DNA of 64,000 nt from Chloroflexota bacterium (lineage in GTDB: Bacteria; Chloroflexota; Dormibacteria; Dormibacterales; Dormibacteraceae). Under the pieces are notes generated by a model. It was not told the DNA's origin. It did not search any database and saw nothing but the letters and a program-made list of their open reading frames with translations. A program made the translations under genes and the position numbers. Below are positions 1 to 9,900 of the stretch, one piece after another; positions within the stretch are counted from its first letter, which is position 1; each line of letters begins with the position of its first letter. The stretch spans positions 152,480-216,479 of the forward strand of contig VBDR01000025.1 in NCBI GenBank assembly GCA_005882135.1, in the 5' to 3' direction.

Positions 1-245
1 GTGATGAAGGCGAGCAGGACGACCTGGAAGATGACCAGGAACAAGAAAAGAAATTGCCCGTAGTTGGTCCCCTGGCTGCCAAAGCCAGCCGTGTTGCTCG
101 TCATCGCGGCGAACACGGCCCAGCCCAGCCCCCCCAGGAGGACGATGTACAGGGTGATCGCGAAGGGCGAGCGCCAGGTCCGCATCCGCGTGCGGTACTC
201 CTTGGCGACGATGGGGTTCCACAGGGCTCGCGCCACGGGGTTCAT
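1..245 (-). CDS. ABC-2 type transporter permease, N-terminal part (runs off the window)
   Basis: The minus strand from 245 encodes about 81 residues beginning MNPVARALWNPIVAKEYRTR. A hydrophobic stretch follows at about residues 28-45 and another begins near residue 68. A short cytoplasmic amphipathic start followed by membrane segments is typical of ABC-2 export permeases. The ATG overlaps the TGA of the preceding ATPase gene (ATGA at 242-245), so the two are translationally coupled and presumably form one transporter. The gene is cut by the window edge, so the C-terminus and transported substrate cannot be judged. Confidence 0.75.
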   Translation of the reverse strand, partial: MNPVARALWNPIVAKEYRTRMRTWRSPFAITLYIVLLGGLGWAVFAAMTSNTAGFGSQGTNYGQFLFLFLVIFQVVLLAFI

Positions 246-1168
246 CCGACCTCCTCCGAAGTGGCCTTGAGGAATGCATCCTCCAGACCGCCGTCCACCG
301 GAATGAAGCTCGACACCCTGATCCCGGCCCCGGTGAGTGCGAAAAGAATGTCGGACGCCGTGCTTTCATCGCCCTCGTACTCGGCCTCGATCGTCCCGTT
401 CACAGATTCCACATTCCTGACCGACGCCAGCGGCGTCAGGACCTCGATCGCGGCGTCTTTTTGTTCGATCACCGTGATCCGAAGCCGGCGGCCCGTGGTG
501 AGTCGCGCGATCACCTCGCGCACCGAGCCGGTGGCGCGCATGCGGCCGTGGTCGATGATGCCGATCATGGTGCAGAGCTCGGTGAGCTCGGGAAGGATGT
601 GGCTCGAGATGATGATCGTCTTGCCCATGCCCTGGAGCTCTTTCAGGATCTCGCGCATCTCGACGCGCGCACGCGGGTCGAGGCCGGAAGCCGGCTCGTC
701 CAGGAGCAAGACTGCCGGGTCGTGGACCAGGGCGCGCGCCAGGCAGACCCGCTGCTTCAAACCTCTCGACAGGGTGTCGACGAGCTGGTGCTTGCGTTCG
801 GTCAAGCCGACGAGCGCGAGCAGGTCATTCACGATCGTCTGTCGCCTTCGCTTCTGCTGCCGGTAGCACGCCGCGTAGAAGTCGAGGTATTCGCCGACGG
901 TCAGCTGGTCGTACACGCCGAAGAAATCAGGCATGTAGCCGATGCGCGTGTGCACTTTTTCCCGGTCCCTGGTCACGTCGGCGCCGTCGATGAAGGCTTT
1001 GCCTTCGGTCGGCTCCAGTAGTGCGGCCAGGATCCGAAGGGTCGTCGTCTTGCCCGCGCCGTTTGGCCCCACGAAGCCAAAGATCTCGCGCTCGGGCACC
1101 TCAAACGATATGTGGTCAAGCGCGGCGCGCTTGCCGTAGACCTTGGTCAGGTCCTGGACCGCGATCAT
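242..1168 (-). CDS. ABC transporter ATP-binding protein
   Basis: This 308-residue protein is the nucleotide-binding subunit of an ABC exporter (CcmA/NatA-like family). It has a Walker A motif GPNGAGKTTT near residue 36, a signature-like LSRGLKQR near residue 135, and Walker B LLLDEPASGLD near residue 156 followed by an SSH switch histidine. A C-terminal extension of about 90 residues after the ATPase core is usual for this family. It overlaps the upstream exported-protein gene by ATGA at 1165-1168 and the downstream permease gene by ATGA, so three genes form one minus-strand operon. The substrate is unknown. Confidence 0.93.
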   Translation of the reverse strand: MIAVQDLTKVYGKRAALDHISFEVPEREIFGFVGPNGAGKTTTLRILAALLEPTEGKAFIDGADVTRDREKVHTRIGYMPDFFGVYDQLTVGEYLDFYAACYRQQKRRRQTIVNDLLALVGLTERKHQLVDTLSRGLKQRVCLARALVHDPAVLLLDEPASGLDPRARVEMREILKELQGMGKTIIISSHILPELTELCTMIGIIDHGRMRATGSVREVIARLTTGRRLRITVIEQKDAAIEVLTPLASVRNVESVNGTIEAEYEGDESTASDILFALTGAGIRVSSFIPVDGGLEDAFLKATSEEVG

Positions 1169-3594
1169 TGGACCTTGCCAGTGATCGAAAGCGACGAAGA
1201 CGAGAACTGGCCATCAGAGCTCAGCTTCAGCCGGACCTCTCCGGTGCTGGGCTGGATCGCAGCATCCGGCACGGGCGACGAGGCGTTGTCCTGGTAATCG
1301 ATGTCGACCCAGGCGGAGCGGCTCCAGTCCCACACCTGGGCCCTGGGGACCACGACCGCGCCATTGGGCCCGATGATGCCCTTCGGACCGAACGGGTTGA
1401 CGCTGTCGATCGTGACGCGGGTGAGGTGCCTGCCGGGCGCCAGCGCCGGCAGAAACGAAAAGCTGATCGATCCGCCCTGCGCCACCATGAGCCCTTGTTG
1501 TCCTCCCTGGCTGACGTCAGCGTCGATGTCGACCACTCGTCCTTGTACGACCGACCGCGGGAGAGACCCGCTGGCGATGAGACCGGTGGACAGCGTCATC
1601 ACGACAGCGCTTTCGGCGTAGGTCCGCGGGTGCCCACCGTTGATGGTCACGTCCTGTAACGGTTGTTTGGTCCACAGCACGACCGTCGGCGCCGTCGGCC
1701 CGGTCATGCCGGTGACGCTGTTCATCATCAGCGTCGACAGGATCGAGGTCCTGGTCTCATATTCGCGCTCGAGGTCGGAGGAGCTGTTGGGGAATCCTCC
1801 TGTGTAGGCGTTGGGATAGACGTTCATGAAAATGGGCTGGCCCGGGAAGGTGCCGGTCGCGCCACCTGTCGGCAGCTGGACGCTGAACGCAAGGCTGCCG
1901 TCCGGCCCGAGGGCCCCGAGCTTTTGAAACGAGTTGGCCGAGAAAACGACGCCATCCGTGAAATTCAATGGCGACAGGTTGCGAATGGTGCCCGAGAGCT
2001 TGCCATCGGCAAACTGAGTCTTGCTGGTCAGCTGGGGAGCGGCCACGGTCCGCTCGTTCGCAAACCCGCGCAGCGTGAAGGCGGTCATGCCCGGGAGTGT
2101 GACCGCATGCGTCGTCGTGTTGACCCTCATGGCGCCGAAATTGGGGTCCGCGACGGGCCCTGAGTAGTAGTAGATCGGAGTGATCATCGTGTGCCCGGAT
2201 CCGAGCGCGACCTCGTAGTCGCCCCGCGTCGGAGCCAGGACGCCGGTGTACTGCTCCTGGTAGGCGCGGTCCCAACCCTGCTCGACATGGACGATCGAGA
2301 TCTCGTTTGCCAGCACCGACGTCCCTTTGGTGATCACACCCGCGCCATAGGCTCCCGCCGAACCCACGATTGCGATCGCGGGCACCGTGATCCATGCCAG
2401 CGCGCGGCGGTTGAGGGCACGGAGCACGAGGTAGTTGACCGGGCCCGCCAGCAGCACGTACAGGAGGACCAGGGAGCCGATCAACCACCACGCTGGCAGG
2501 TTCAGGGCCGGCACGTTGGCGAGGGCCTGGGTCAGCGAGCCGCCCTTGGTGGCGAGTGAGTTGACGCCGCCGAACTTGCCAGCGATCGGGCCGCTGACCG
2601 TCATGTTGTTGGTGTTGCCGTAGGTCGAACGCACAAAGACCTTCCGCAGCAGAGCAGAGATGCCGTTCCAGGACGAGATCGAGTCCTGGTTCCAGTCAAA
2701 GGTCGCCATCTCCACGAGGCCTGCGCCCACCGGCGCCTCGACGAGGAGCGGCTGGTCGCTTTCCGCAAGCCATGCGCTGCTGCCCGGCGTCAGCGTGCCG
2801 GTCGCGACCTCGAGCCTGCCCACGCCGGAAAGCGCACCGGCGGAACCGAGCACCTTCGAGCCCGTCACCTTCATCGGGACCATCGCGGACGGAAGTCCGG
2901 CCAGCGTCTTGTGCCATGACCCTCCCGTGCCTAGCAGGAGCGCTCCTCCTTGCACCACATAATCGGCGAGCGCGGTGCGCTGACCCTCGGTCAGCGAGTC
3001 CGTTGCGAAGTCATCGATTGCGATCAGGTCAAAGGCACGGAGCACCGGCGCCGAGTCGGAGATCTCGGCGGGAGCCAGATGGACGACAAGCGGCTGCAGG
3101 CCCGAGCGGATGATGCCGAGCCCGTCGAGAGACCCGGCCTGGTCGGAGATGACTGCAGCCATGAGGCCTGAATACGTGTTGGACACCGACGCCTCCTGGC
3201 TTGCCACGAGCCGGCCGCTCTCGACCACGCGCACGTCGATCGACCCCGGGAAGTCTTCAGTCACATAGGTCCTGACGTGCTTGGTGGCGCCGGTCGCGAG
3301 GCTGAGCGGCATGTGGTACACCGCCGCCCCAATCGGCGGCCCGCCGTTCCCGGGCATGGTGTTGCTGGCCTGGACCTCGAGCGTGCCATCGACCGCAGGA
3401 CCGGTGTTGGTCAGGTCGACGACAACCGGCATCCACTGCCCGAGCTTGACGGTGTTGTGGTAGCCGACCTGGACGGTGATCTGGATGGGTTTGGCGGCCG
3501 CCTCAGACGCCGCCGCCGTTGTACCGAGGCCGATCGCCGCGGCGAAACACGCGATGCTCGCCCTGACAGCAAAACGCCGGCCGCAGCCTGCCAT
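1165..3594 (-). CDS. Large exported/membrane protein of an ABC exporter operon
   Basis: The 809-residue product starts with a Sec-type signal peptide (basic MAGCGRR, hydrophobic core, small residues near AAASEAAA). The next roughly 330 residues form an extracytoplasmic region that begins beta-rich, possibly an adhesion or sugar-binding fold. Two membrane segments follow near residues 366-386 and 395-420, then about 390 more residues with no obvious membrane span. It is first in an operon with an ABC ATPase and an ABC-2 permease, overlapping the ATPase start. I recognise no named family. A role in assembling or anchoring the exporter's cargo at the cell surface is inference from context only. 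Confidence 0.7.
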   Translation of the reverse strand: MAGCGRRFAVRASIACFAAAIGLGTTAAASEAAAKPIQITVQVGYHNTVKLGQWMPVVVDLTNTGPAVDGTLEVQASNTMPGNGGPPIGAAVYHMPLSLATGATKHVRTYVTEDFPGSIDVRVVESGRLVASQEASVSNTYSGLMAAVISDQAGSLDGLGIIRSGLQPLVVHLAPAEISDSAPVLRAFDLIAIDDFATDSLTEGQRTALADYVVQGGALLLGTGGSWHKTLAGLPSAMVPMKVTGSKVLGSAGALSGVGRLEVATGTLTPGSSAWLAESDQPLLVEAPVGAGLVEMATFDWNQDSISSWNGISALLRKVFVRSTYGNTNNMTVSGPIAGKFGGVNSLATKGGSLTQALANVPALNLPAWWLIGSLVLLYVLLAGPVNYLVLRALNRRALAWITVPAIAIVGSAGAYGAGVITKGTSVLANEISIVHVEQGWDRAYQEQYTGVLAPTRGDYEVALGSGHTMITPIYYYSGPVADPNFGAMRVNTTTHAVTLPGMTAFTLRGFANERTVAAPQLTSKTQFADGKLSGTIRNLSPLNFTDGVVFSANSFQKLGALGPDGSLAFSVQLPTGGATGTFPGQPIFMNVYPNAYTGGFPNSSSDLEREYETRTSILSTLMMNSVTGMTGPTAPTVVLWTKQPLQDVTINGGHPRTYAESAVVMTLSTGLIASGSLPRSVVQGRVVDIDADVSQGGQQGLMVAQGGSISFSFLPALAPGRHLTRVTIDSVNPFGPKGIIGPNGAVVVPRAQVWDWSRSAWVDIDYQDNASSPVPDAAIQPSTGEVRLKLSSDGQFSSSSLSITGKVQ

Positions 3595-3682
3595 TCAAAC
3601 CTCTAAAACGAGCGGGGGCGCAAATGGTAATACGTGCGGCCTCCCAATATGCGCCTCGCCGGACCACCGCCTCCCGCACCGC

Positions 3683-3713
3683 CTCTGAGCTACATGAATG
3701 CTCTGAGCTACAT
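3683..3713. repeat. Tandem 13-bp direct repeat in an intergenic region
   Basis: CTCTGAGCTACAT occurs at 3683-3695 and again at 3701-3713, an 18-bp period. It lies in the 136-bp gap between the start of the 3594 minus-strand gene and the end of the 3731-4000 gene. This is upstream of the exporter operon, so it could be a paired operator site. No canonical promoter was clear in this gap. Confidence 0.5.
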
Positions 3714-3730
3714 AAATAAGGACGAGGGGC

Positions 3731-4000
3731 TCAGCGCGCCCGGTACGGCGGCAAGCTCCCCACGTCGCCGGTTCCGAGGTCGGTGATCACCCGCCGAGAG
3801 GTCATCTTCTTGATCCGCCGGGCAGGGAGCTCGACTTTCTCGCCGTCGGGGCTGCGCCTCAGCACGATGCCGTGAAAGATGTCCTGCTCCTCGTCCCCGA
3901 GCACCGATTCCGCGATCCCGATCTCAGAGCCGTCGGCGCCGACAACGGGGGCGTGCGCCGGCACGGCCTGCCAGGCGACGGGAGTCTCGTCCTCGAACAT
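3731..4000 (-). CDS. Small PRC-barrel/DUF2171-like protein
   Basis: The 89-residue acidic protein begins MFEDETPVAW. Its pattern of a short beta-strand-rich core (VVGADGSEIGIAESVL, then a charged turn, then VELPARRIKKM) resembles PRC-barrel or DUF2171 proteins, which often bind metal or partner proteins in the cytoplasm. No signal peptide or membrane segment is visible. It is transcribed divergently from the gene at 4043. The family assignment rests on overall pattern only and is tentative. Confidence 0.6.
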   Translation of the reverse strand: MFEDETPVAWQAVPAHAPVVGADGSEIGIAESVLGDEEQDIFHGIVLRRSPDGEKVELPARRIKKMTSRRVITDLGTGDVGSLPPYRAR

Positions 4001-4042
4001 GCCTTGCTTACCACTCTACCGGCGAGCGTTCAAGATTGTGAG

Positions 4043-4813
4043 ATGAGCAATTACAGCCCGCTGCTGGCCCTCTTTGTCCTCGCGCCGCGATTACGCCGCG
4101 CGTCAAACCGCGCGGTGAGCATCTACCTGCCGGCGCGCTCAGAGGGCTATGACGCTCGTTTTTACGACATCGAGTTTCGTGACCTGCTGCATCGCTACAA
4201 CAATCGGCTCAGCGAAAAGGACCGCGAGCTGATGGAGTACGAGCTTCGCCGCCTCCGTCACCACGTCGCCGTGGTGCGGCCGGCAGGGTGCCCAGCCTTT
4301 GCGGGGTTCGCCGACGAGCCCCACGGCGTGCTCGAGCTCATCAAGCTGCGCGATGGGACCGAGGAAAGGCTCGAGGTCGGCGAGCTCCTGCTCGCACCGT
4401 TGCTCCGCCAGCTCGAGCAAAATCCGCCCGCGCTGATCGCTGTCGTCGACAAGGAGCATGCAAAGACCTTTGGGGCAATCATCGACGACATCATTCCGCT
4501 CGAGCACGTCAACGGGGCCGAGGTGCGGCATTCGCGCGCCGGGGGCACGTCGGCGCCGAGCAACCAGCGGAAGGCCGACAACAAAGCCCGGGCGAACCTG
4601 GAGTCGGCGGTGAAAACCGTGGAACGAGAGATGGCCACCGGCGCCTACATGCATCTCTATGTGGCAGGACCGGACGAGGCACGCGCCACCTTTGAGCGAA
4701 TGCTTCCGGAGCGCCTCAAGAAAGTCATCGCGGGGCATCTCAGCGCGTCCCTCGACTCGTCCGAGCTGAAGCGCGAGCTGCGGGAGAAGGTGGCGGCAGC
4801 GGCGAAGCGCTAG
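4043..4813 (+). CDS. eRF1-like (bacterial archaeo-eukaryotic release factor family) protein
   Basis: The 256-residue protein starts at the ATG at 4043 rather than further upstream, because the family-like sequence begins with MSNYSPLLALF. It carries the LAVSIYLPA-type opening (here NRAVSIYLPAR), a central ELLLAPLLRQLEQNPPALIA segment with VVDKEHAK, and a C-terminal VAGPDEARATFERMLPERLK helix-rich part. This layout matches the baeRF/VLRF1-type relatives of eukaryotic eRF1 found in actinobacteria and Chloroflexota, which are thought to act on stalled ribosomes. The exact subfamily is uncertain. It is monocistronic and convergent with the thioesterase at 4827. Confidence 0.6.
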   Translation: MSNYSPLLALFVLAPRLRRASNRAVSIYLPARSEGYDARFYDIEFRDLLHRYNNRLSEKDRELMEYELRRLRHHVAVVRPAGCPAFAGFADEPHGVLELIKLRDGTEERLEVGELLLAPLLRQLEQNPPALIAVVDKEHAKTFGAIIDDIIPLEHVNGAEVRHSRAGGTSAPSNQRKADNKARANLESAVKTVEREMATGAYMHLYVAGPDEARATFERMLPERLKKVIAGHLSASLDSSELKRELREKVAAAAKR

Positions 4814-4826
4814 CGCGGTGTTCGTT

Positions 4827-5240
4827 TCAGGTTTGTGCCCTCAGCACCAGCTGCGTCTGCGTCACCTTCGCGATCAATTTGCCGGCCTCGTCGCGCACTG
4901 TGGTCTCGACCACCATCGTGGTGCCGCCCCGGTGCAGGAGCGATGACGTCGCCGATACGCTCTCGCCTCTGACCGCGCCCATGAAGTTGGTCTTCGACTC
5001 GATCGTGGTCGTGCCCGTCGCCTCCGCGGGCAGGTTCAGCATCGCGCAGGCGCCACCGGCCGAGTCGGCCAGCGCCATGATCACGCCGCCGTGCAGCGCA
5101 CCACCGGAGGTGCAGAGCGACGGTGACCAATCCAGCGCCAGTACGACCTGGTCGGCGGTGAACGCCTCAGCGCGCATGCCGAGGGTGGCCGCCAGCGGCA
5201 TCAAGGCGCGGAGGGCGTCGGTGGCGTTTTGCTCGCCCAC
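4827..5240 (-). CDS. PaaI-type hotdog-fold thioesterase
   Basis: I chose the GTG at 5240 (protein starts MGEQNATDALRAL), giving 137 residues, the usual length of PaaI/YdiI-like acyl-CoA thioesterases; the longer open frame to 5429 has no family similarity. The hotdog signature TSGGALHGGVIMALADSAGG is present near residue 50, with the catalytic Asp in LADSAGG. A central beta-strand pattern ESKTNFMGAVRGE and HRGGTTMVVET is typical. It probably hydrolyses small aromatic or aliphatic acyl-CoAs in the cytoplasm. It is divergent from the transaldolase gene at 5299. Confidence 0.85.
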   Translation of the reverse strand: MGEQNATDALRALMPLAATLGMRAEAFTADQVVLALDWSPSLCTSGGALHGGVIMALADSAGGACAMLNLPAEATGTTTIESKTNFMGAVRGESVSATSSLLHRGGTTMVVETTVRDEAGKLIAKVTQTQLVLRAQT

Positions 5241-5298
5241 GGAGCGAGTATGGGAGTAAACGGGGCTGCGCCGGAGTTTTGCTTGGTGGGGGAACAAC

Positions 5299-6423
5299 AT
5301 GGACAAGACCAATCCGATCGCCGAATTGAAGCGCCTGGGCCAGAGCGTGTGGCTCGACCAGATCGACCGCGGAATGATCCGCTCCGGGCAGCTGGCCCGG
5401 TACCGCGACGCCGGAGTCAGCGGCGTCACCGCGAACCCGACGATCTTCGCCAGGGCGCTGGAGAGCTCGGACGCCTACTCCGACGAGGTGGCCAGGCGTC
5501 TCGACGCAGGGCAGGAGGCCGAGGCGACCGTGTGGGACCTGCTGATCGAGGACGTGCAGTCCGCCGCCGATATCCTGCGTCCGGTCTACGAGCGTGAGCA
5601 CGGCGGAGACGGGTTCGTCAGCATCGAGGTCTCGCCCGAAATCGCCGGTGACACACAGCTCACGATCGCCGCGGCGCGCGACCTGCAAAGGCGCGTCGCA
5701 CGGCCGAACGTGATGGTCAAGATCCCGGCCACTCCCGCGGGGCTGCCCGCGATCCAGACGATGATCGCGGAGGGCGCGAACATCAACGTCACCCTGATCT
5801 TCGGCATCGAGCGTTACGTCAAGGTCGTCGAGGCTTTTCTCGCCGGCCTCGAGGAGCTTCGCGTCAGGGGCGGCGATCTGAGTCACGTGCACAGCGTGGC
5901 CAGCTTCTTCGTCAGCCGAGTGGACAGCAAGGTTGACGAGCAGCTCACGAAAAAGATCGAGCAGGCAAACACGGGTCGACGGCACCAGCTCGAGAGCTTG
6001 CTCGGGAGGGGCGCGATCGCGAACTCGAAGCTCGCCTACGTGATGTTTGGGCAGCTGCATGCAGGCCAGCGGTGGGACGACCTCAGGTCGGCGGGAGCGT
6101 CGGTGCAGCAGTGTTTATGGGCGAGCACCTCGACGAAAAACCCGCTGTACGGCGACACGATGTACGTGGAGGAGCTCATCGGCCCGGCGACAGTGAACAC
6201 GATGCCGGTCGCGACATTCGAGGCTTTTCGCGACCACGGGCAGGTGGAGCTCACGCTGCAGGAGGACATCGACGGAGCCAGGCGCGTCCTCGATCAGCTT
6301 GCGATGAGCGGGATCGACATGGCCGCGATCACGCAGGAGCTGGAGGACGAAGGCGTGGCTGCGTTCGCCAAGTCATTCCGCGAATCCATCCAGCATCTCA
6401 ACAAGGTAGGAGCTCCGCGTTAG
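5299..6423 (+). CDS. tal: Transaldolase
   Basis: The 374-residue protein is a full-length transaldolase of the long actinobacterial type. It has the SLWLDQ-like start (QSVWLDQIDRGMI), the VTANPTIF loop near residue 44, and the Schiff-base lysine motif VMVKIPATPAG near residue 140. Near residue 240 is the QQCLWASTSTKNP motif that contacts sugar phosphate. It transfers a dihydroxyacetone unit in the pentose phosphate pathway. The start ATG is preceded by a purine-rich GGTGGGGGA. A second, divergent transaldolase-family gene lies at 38673. Confidence 0.95.
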   Translation: MDKTNPIAELKRLGQSVWLDQIDRGMIRSGQLARYRDAGVSGVTANPTIFARALESSDAYSDEVARRLDAGQEAEATVWDLLIEDVQSAADILRPVYEREHGGDGFVSIEVSPEIAGDTQLTIAAARDLQRRVARPNVMVKIPATPAGLPAIQTMIAEGANINVTLIFGIERYVKVVEAFLAGLEELRVRGGDLSHVHSVASFFVSRVDSKVDEQLTKKIEQANTGRRHQLESLLGRGAIANSKLAYVMFGQLHAGQRWDDLRSAGASVQQCLWASTSTKNPLYGDTMYVEELIGPATVNTMPVATFEAFRDHGQVELTLQEDIDGARRVLDQLAMSGIDMAAITQELEDEGVAAFAKSFRESIQHLNKVGAPR

Positions 6424-6433
6424 ATTTGACGGT

Positions 6434-6859
6434 GTGATCAAGGTCGCGGTAAGGATGCCCGCCAAGCTCGTCGACGCGGGTGAGTTTCTGGCCGATGTGA
6501 GGGCGCTCGAGGCGGCGGGGGCAGAGATGATCGGACTGGACGGTGATGGCTCAGAACGGTGGATCCTGATGGGTGCGATCGCAGCGGTGACCGATCGCAT
6601 CCGGCTGTGGGTCTCGGATCCGGAGCCGGCCGCGATCCTGCAGAGGCTGAGCCGAGGACGGGTCGTGGGAGAGCCGGCCGGTGAGACCTGGGCCGAAATT
6701 CCATTGCCGCCGGACAAGAGCTCATGGGCCGCGACCCTCGACACGCATGAGAGCGCCGGCGCGACCGGAGTGATCGTGGCCTGGGATCCACGGCTTATCG
6801 ACCTCCTGCGCAACCCAGAAGCCGACGATCGTGGTGATCTGTCGATGTCAACCGGCTGA
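6434..6859 (+). CDS. Hypothetical protein
   Basis: The 141-residue protein starts at a GTG 10 bp after the transaldolase stop and is likely co-transcribed with it. Its opening (VAVRMPAKLVDAGEFLADVRALEAAGAEMIGLDG) and alternating strands and helices resemble one edge of a TIM barrel such as luciferase-like monooxygenases, but the protein is far too short for a whole barrel. I do not recognise it. It may be a reduced domain. No signal peptide or membrane segment is visible. Confidence 0.65.
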   Translation: MIKVAVRMPAKLVDAGEFLADVRALEAAGAEMIGLDGDGSERWILMGAIAAVTDRIRLWVSDPEPAAILQRLSRGRVVGEPAGETWAEIPLPPDKSSWAATLDTHESAGATGVIVAWDPRLIDLLRNPEADDRGDLSMSTG

Positions 6860-6881
6860 AGCGCCACGCGCACCTGCGAAC

Positions 6882-6910
6882 TTGACTCGAGCACGAACCT
6901 GAGCTAGCGT
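6882..6910 (+). promoter_or_regulatory. Predicted sigma70-type promoter of the formate dehydrogenase operon
   Basis: A -35 box TTGACT (6882-6887) and a -10 box TAGCGT (6905-6910) are separated by exactly 17 bp. Transcription would start near 6917, leaving a leader of about a dozen bases with a GGGGGG ribosome-binding stretch at 6921-6926 before the TTG start at 6929. Confidence 0.5.
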
Positions 6911-6928
6911 CACCTCGTTCGGGGGGTT

Positions 6929-9900
6929 TTGGTTCTGCCGACAGTCACACGTCGGGAATTCCTCAAGGTCGGCGCCGCCGGCGCCGGTGCACTCGCGGCC
7001 ACGGGCCTCGGTTTCGACCTCGCGGTGGCGGAGTCGACGCGCGTCAAGCAGAAACTCCGGATCGCAGGGACGAAGGAGCTGCACAGCGTTTGCCCCTACT
7101 GCGCGGTCGGTTGTTCCCTGGTGGCTTATACGCGCCAGAAAAGCGATGGCACGACTGAGCTTCTCCAGATCGAAGGCGACCCCGACAGCCCCGTCAATGA
7201 AGGTCGCCTTTGTCCCAAGGGCGCGACCGCGATGCAGCTTGCCGTATCGCCCCGGCGAGTCGAATCACCGCAGTACCGAGCCGCCGGTGCAACTGCGTGG
7301 AAGAGCGTTTCGTGGGACTTCGTGCTCGACAAGGTCGCACAGAACATCAAGGCGTCCAGGGACGCGTCGTTTGTGACGACCGACGGCAACGGCAACATCG
7401 TGAACCGGTGCGAAGGGATCGCCTTCGCCGGAGGCGCCGCGTTCAGCTCGGAGGAGGGCTACTTCGCCACCAAGCTGATGCGCGGCCTGGGACTGGTGCA
7501 TCTAGAACAACAGGCCAGGGTTTGACACGGTCCCACGGTGGTCAGTTTGGCCGCCACATTCGGAAGGGGAGCGATGACCAACCACTGGCGCGACATCAAG
7601 AACGCCGACCTCATCCTGATCAACGGCGCCAACCCCGCTGAGGCGCATCCGGTCGGCTTTCAGTGGTTCATGCGCGCCAAGCTCGATCGCGGCGCGAAGA
7701 TGATCCACGCCGACCCGCGCTTTACGCGCACTTCCGCCGTCGCGGACATGTACCTGCGCATCCGCACCGGATCCGATGTCGCTTACTTCGGCGGACTGAT
7801 CAATCACGTCCTCCAGAACAACCTGTTCCACGACGCGTACGTCCGCAATTACACCAACGCCTCCTTCATCGTCAAGCAGGGATATGCATTCAACGACGGC
7901 CTGTTTTCCGGTTACGACCCGGACAAGCGCACCTACAACATCGCGACCTGGAGCTACGAGAGCGATTCGGCCTCCGGCTTCGCCAGGCGCGACCTGACAC
8001 TGCAGGACCCGCGGTCGGTGTTCCAGCTGATGAAGAACCATTACTCGCGCTACACGCCGGAGGTCGTGTCGAGCATCACTGGCATCCCGGTCGCTGACTT
8101 CAACAAGGTCGCCGACCTGGTCGGCCAGATGGGCAAGCCGGACAAGGTGATGACCATCGTCTACGCGGTGGGGCTGACGCACCACACGACTGGTGGCCAG
8201 CTCATCCGGTCCGGCGCGGTGCTGCAGCTGCTGCTCGGCAACATGGGCCGGCCTGGCGGTGGCATGAACGCAGAGCGCGGACACGCCAACATCCAGGGCA
8301 ACACCGACCACGCGATCTCGTGGGAGATCCTCCCCGGCTATCTGAAGATCCCGGCGCCGGGCCAAAAGACCATCGCCGACTACGTCGCCCAGAGCGCTCC
8401 GAAGAAGTCGGACAAGAACTCGTGGAACTTCTTCGGCACCAACTACAGCAAGTTCATGGTGAGCACGCTCAAGGCGTGGTACGGCGACGCGGCCAAGAAG
8501 GACAACGAGTTTGCGTTTGACTTCGTGCCCAAGCCGGCTTCCAACGCGTCATGGATGACGATCTACGACCAGGCGCTGAAGGGAAAGATGGAGGGCCTGT
8601 TGCTCTCGGGCATGACGGCGGCCAGCATCGGTCCCGACAGCAACCAGGTGCAATCGGCCCTCGGCAAGCTGAAGTGGCTGGTGATCATGGACGCACTGCC
8701 CACGACCAGCTCCGAGTTCTGGCGCGCACCGGGGGTCGACGCGAGCCAGATCAAAACCGAGGTCTTCATGCTCCCGGCCACGCACTGGATCGAGAAGGAC
8801 GGGTCGTTCGTCAACAGCGGCCGCTGGTCGCAGTGGAAAGACCAGGTCCTGCCGCCCCAGGGCCAGTCTCGTCACGACCACTGGATCCTGGCCGACCTCT
8901 TTCAGCGGGTGAAGAAGCTATACCAGGCCCAGGGCGGCAAGTTTCCCGACCCCATCACGAGCCTGACCTTCAACTACAAGGATCCGCTGAAGCCGGAGCT
9001 CGACGAGATCGCCAGAGAGATCAACGGCAAGGACCTGACCACCGGCAAGCAGATGACCTCGTTCGCAAACCTGAAAGACGATGGAACCACCACGACCGGC
9101 GACTGGATTTACACGGGCAGCTATCTCGATTCGGGCAACCTGATGAAGCGGCGTGGCGGCATCCAGGACCCGAAGACCAACGATCCGACTGGGATGGGCT
9201 TCTATCCAAACTGGTCGTGGAGCTGGCCGCTCAACCGCCGCGTCATGTACAACCGCGCATCGGCGGACCTCGACGGCAAGCCATGGGACCCGGCGCGGCC
9301 GGGGATCACGTGGGATGGCAGTAAGTGGGTCGGCGATGTCCCCGACTATCCGCTGACGATGAACCCTCACGACCCCAACGCGTGGCTCCCTTTCATCATG
9401 AATGGCGAGGGCGTGGGTCGGCTGTTCAGCAACGGCATGGTCGACGGACCATTCCCAGAACACTACGAACCGGTCGAATCGCCCGTGGCCAATCCGCTGC
9501 ATCCCAACAACTCGGCGTCACCGGTCGCATTTCTCTACGACAAGGCGGCCGGCAGGCCGAACCGCTTTGGGACGCCCCAGGAGTTTCCGTACATAGCCAC
9601 CAGCTACCGCCTCACGGAACACGAGCACTACGTGACTCAGCACGTGCCGCACCTCGTGCAGCTGCAGCCGAAGCCTTTCGTCGAGATTCCGTACGAGCTG
9701 GCGAGCGAGAAGGGCATCAAGAGCGGCGACCATGTGAGGGTCTCGTCGAAGCGTGGCAAGGTCGAGGTCCTCGCGCTGGTGACCAAGCGGCTCGGCCCGA
9801 TGACGGTCGCCGGCCAGAAGGTGTACCAGATCGGGATCCCGATTCACTGGGGCTACATCGGCCTCTCCGCTGAAAGCGACCCAAGCCACGGGCGCTACTG

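Noticed and set aside
7502-8365. Antisense open frame inside the formate dehydrogenase gene
   Set aside because: High-GC shadow frame with no recognisable domain opposite strongly conserved codons.
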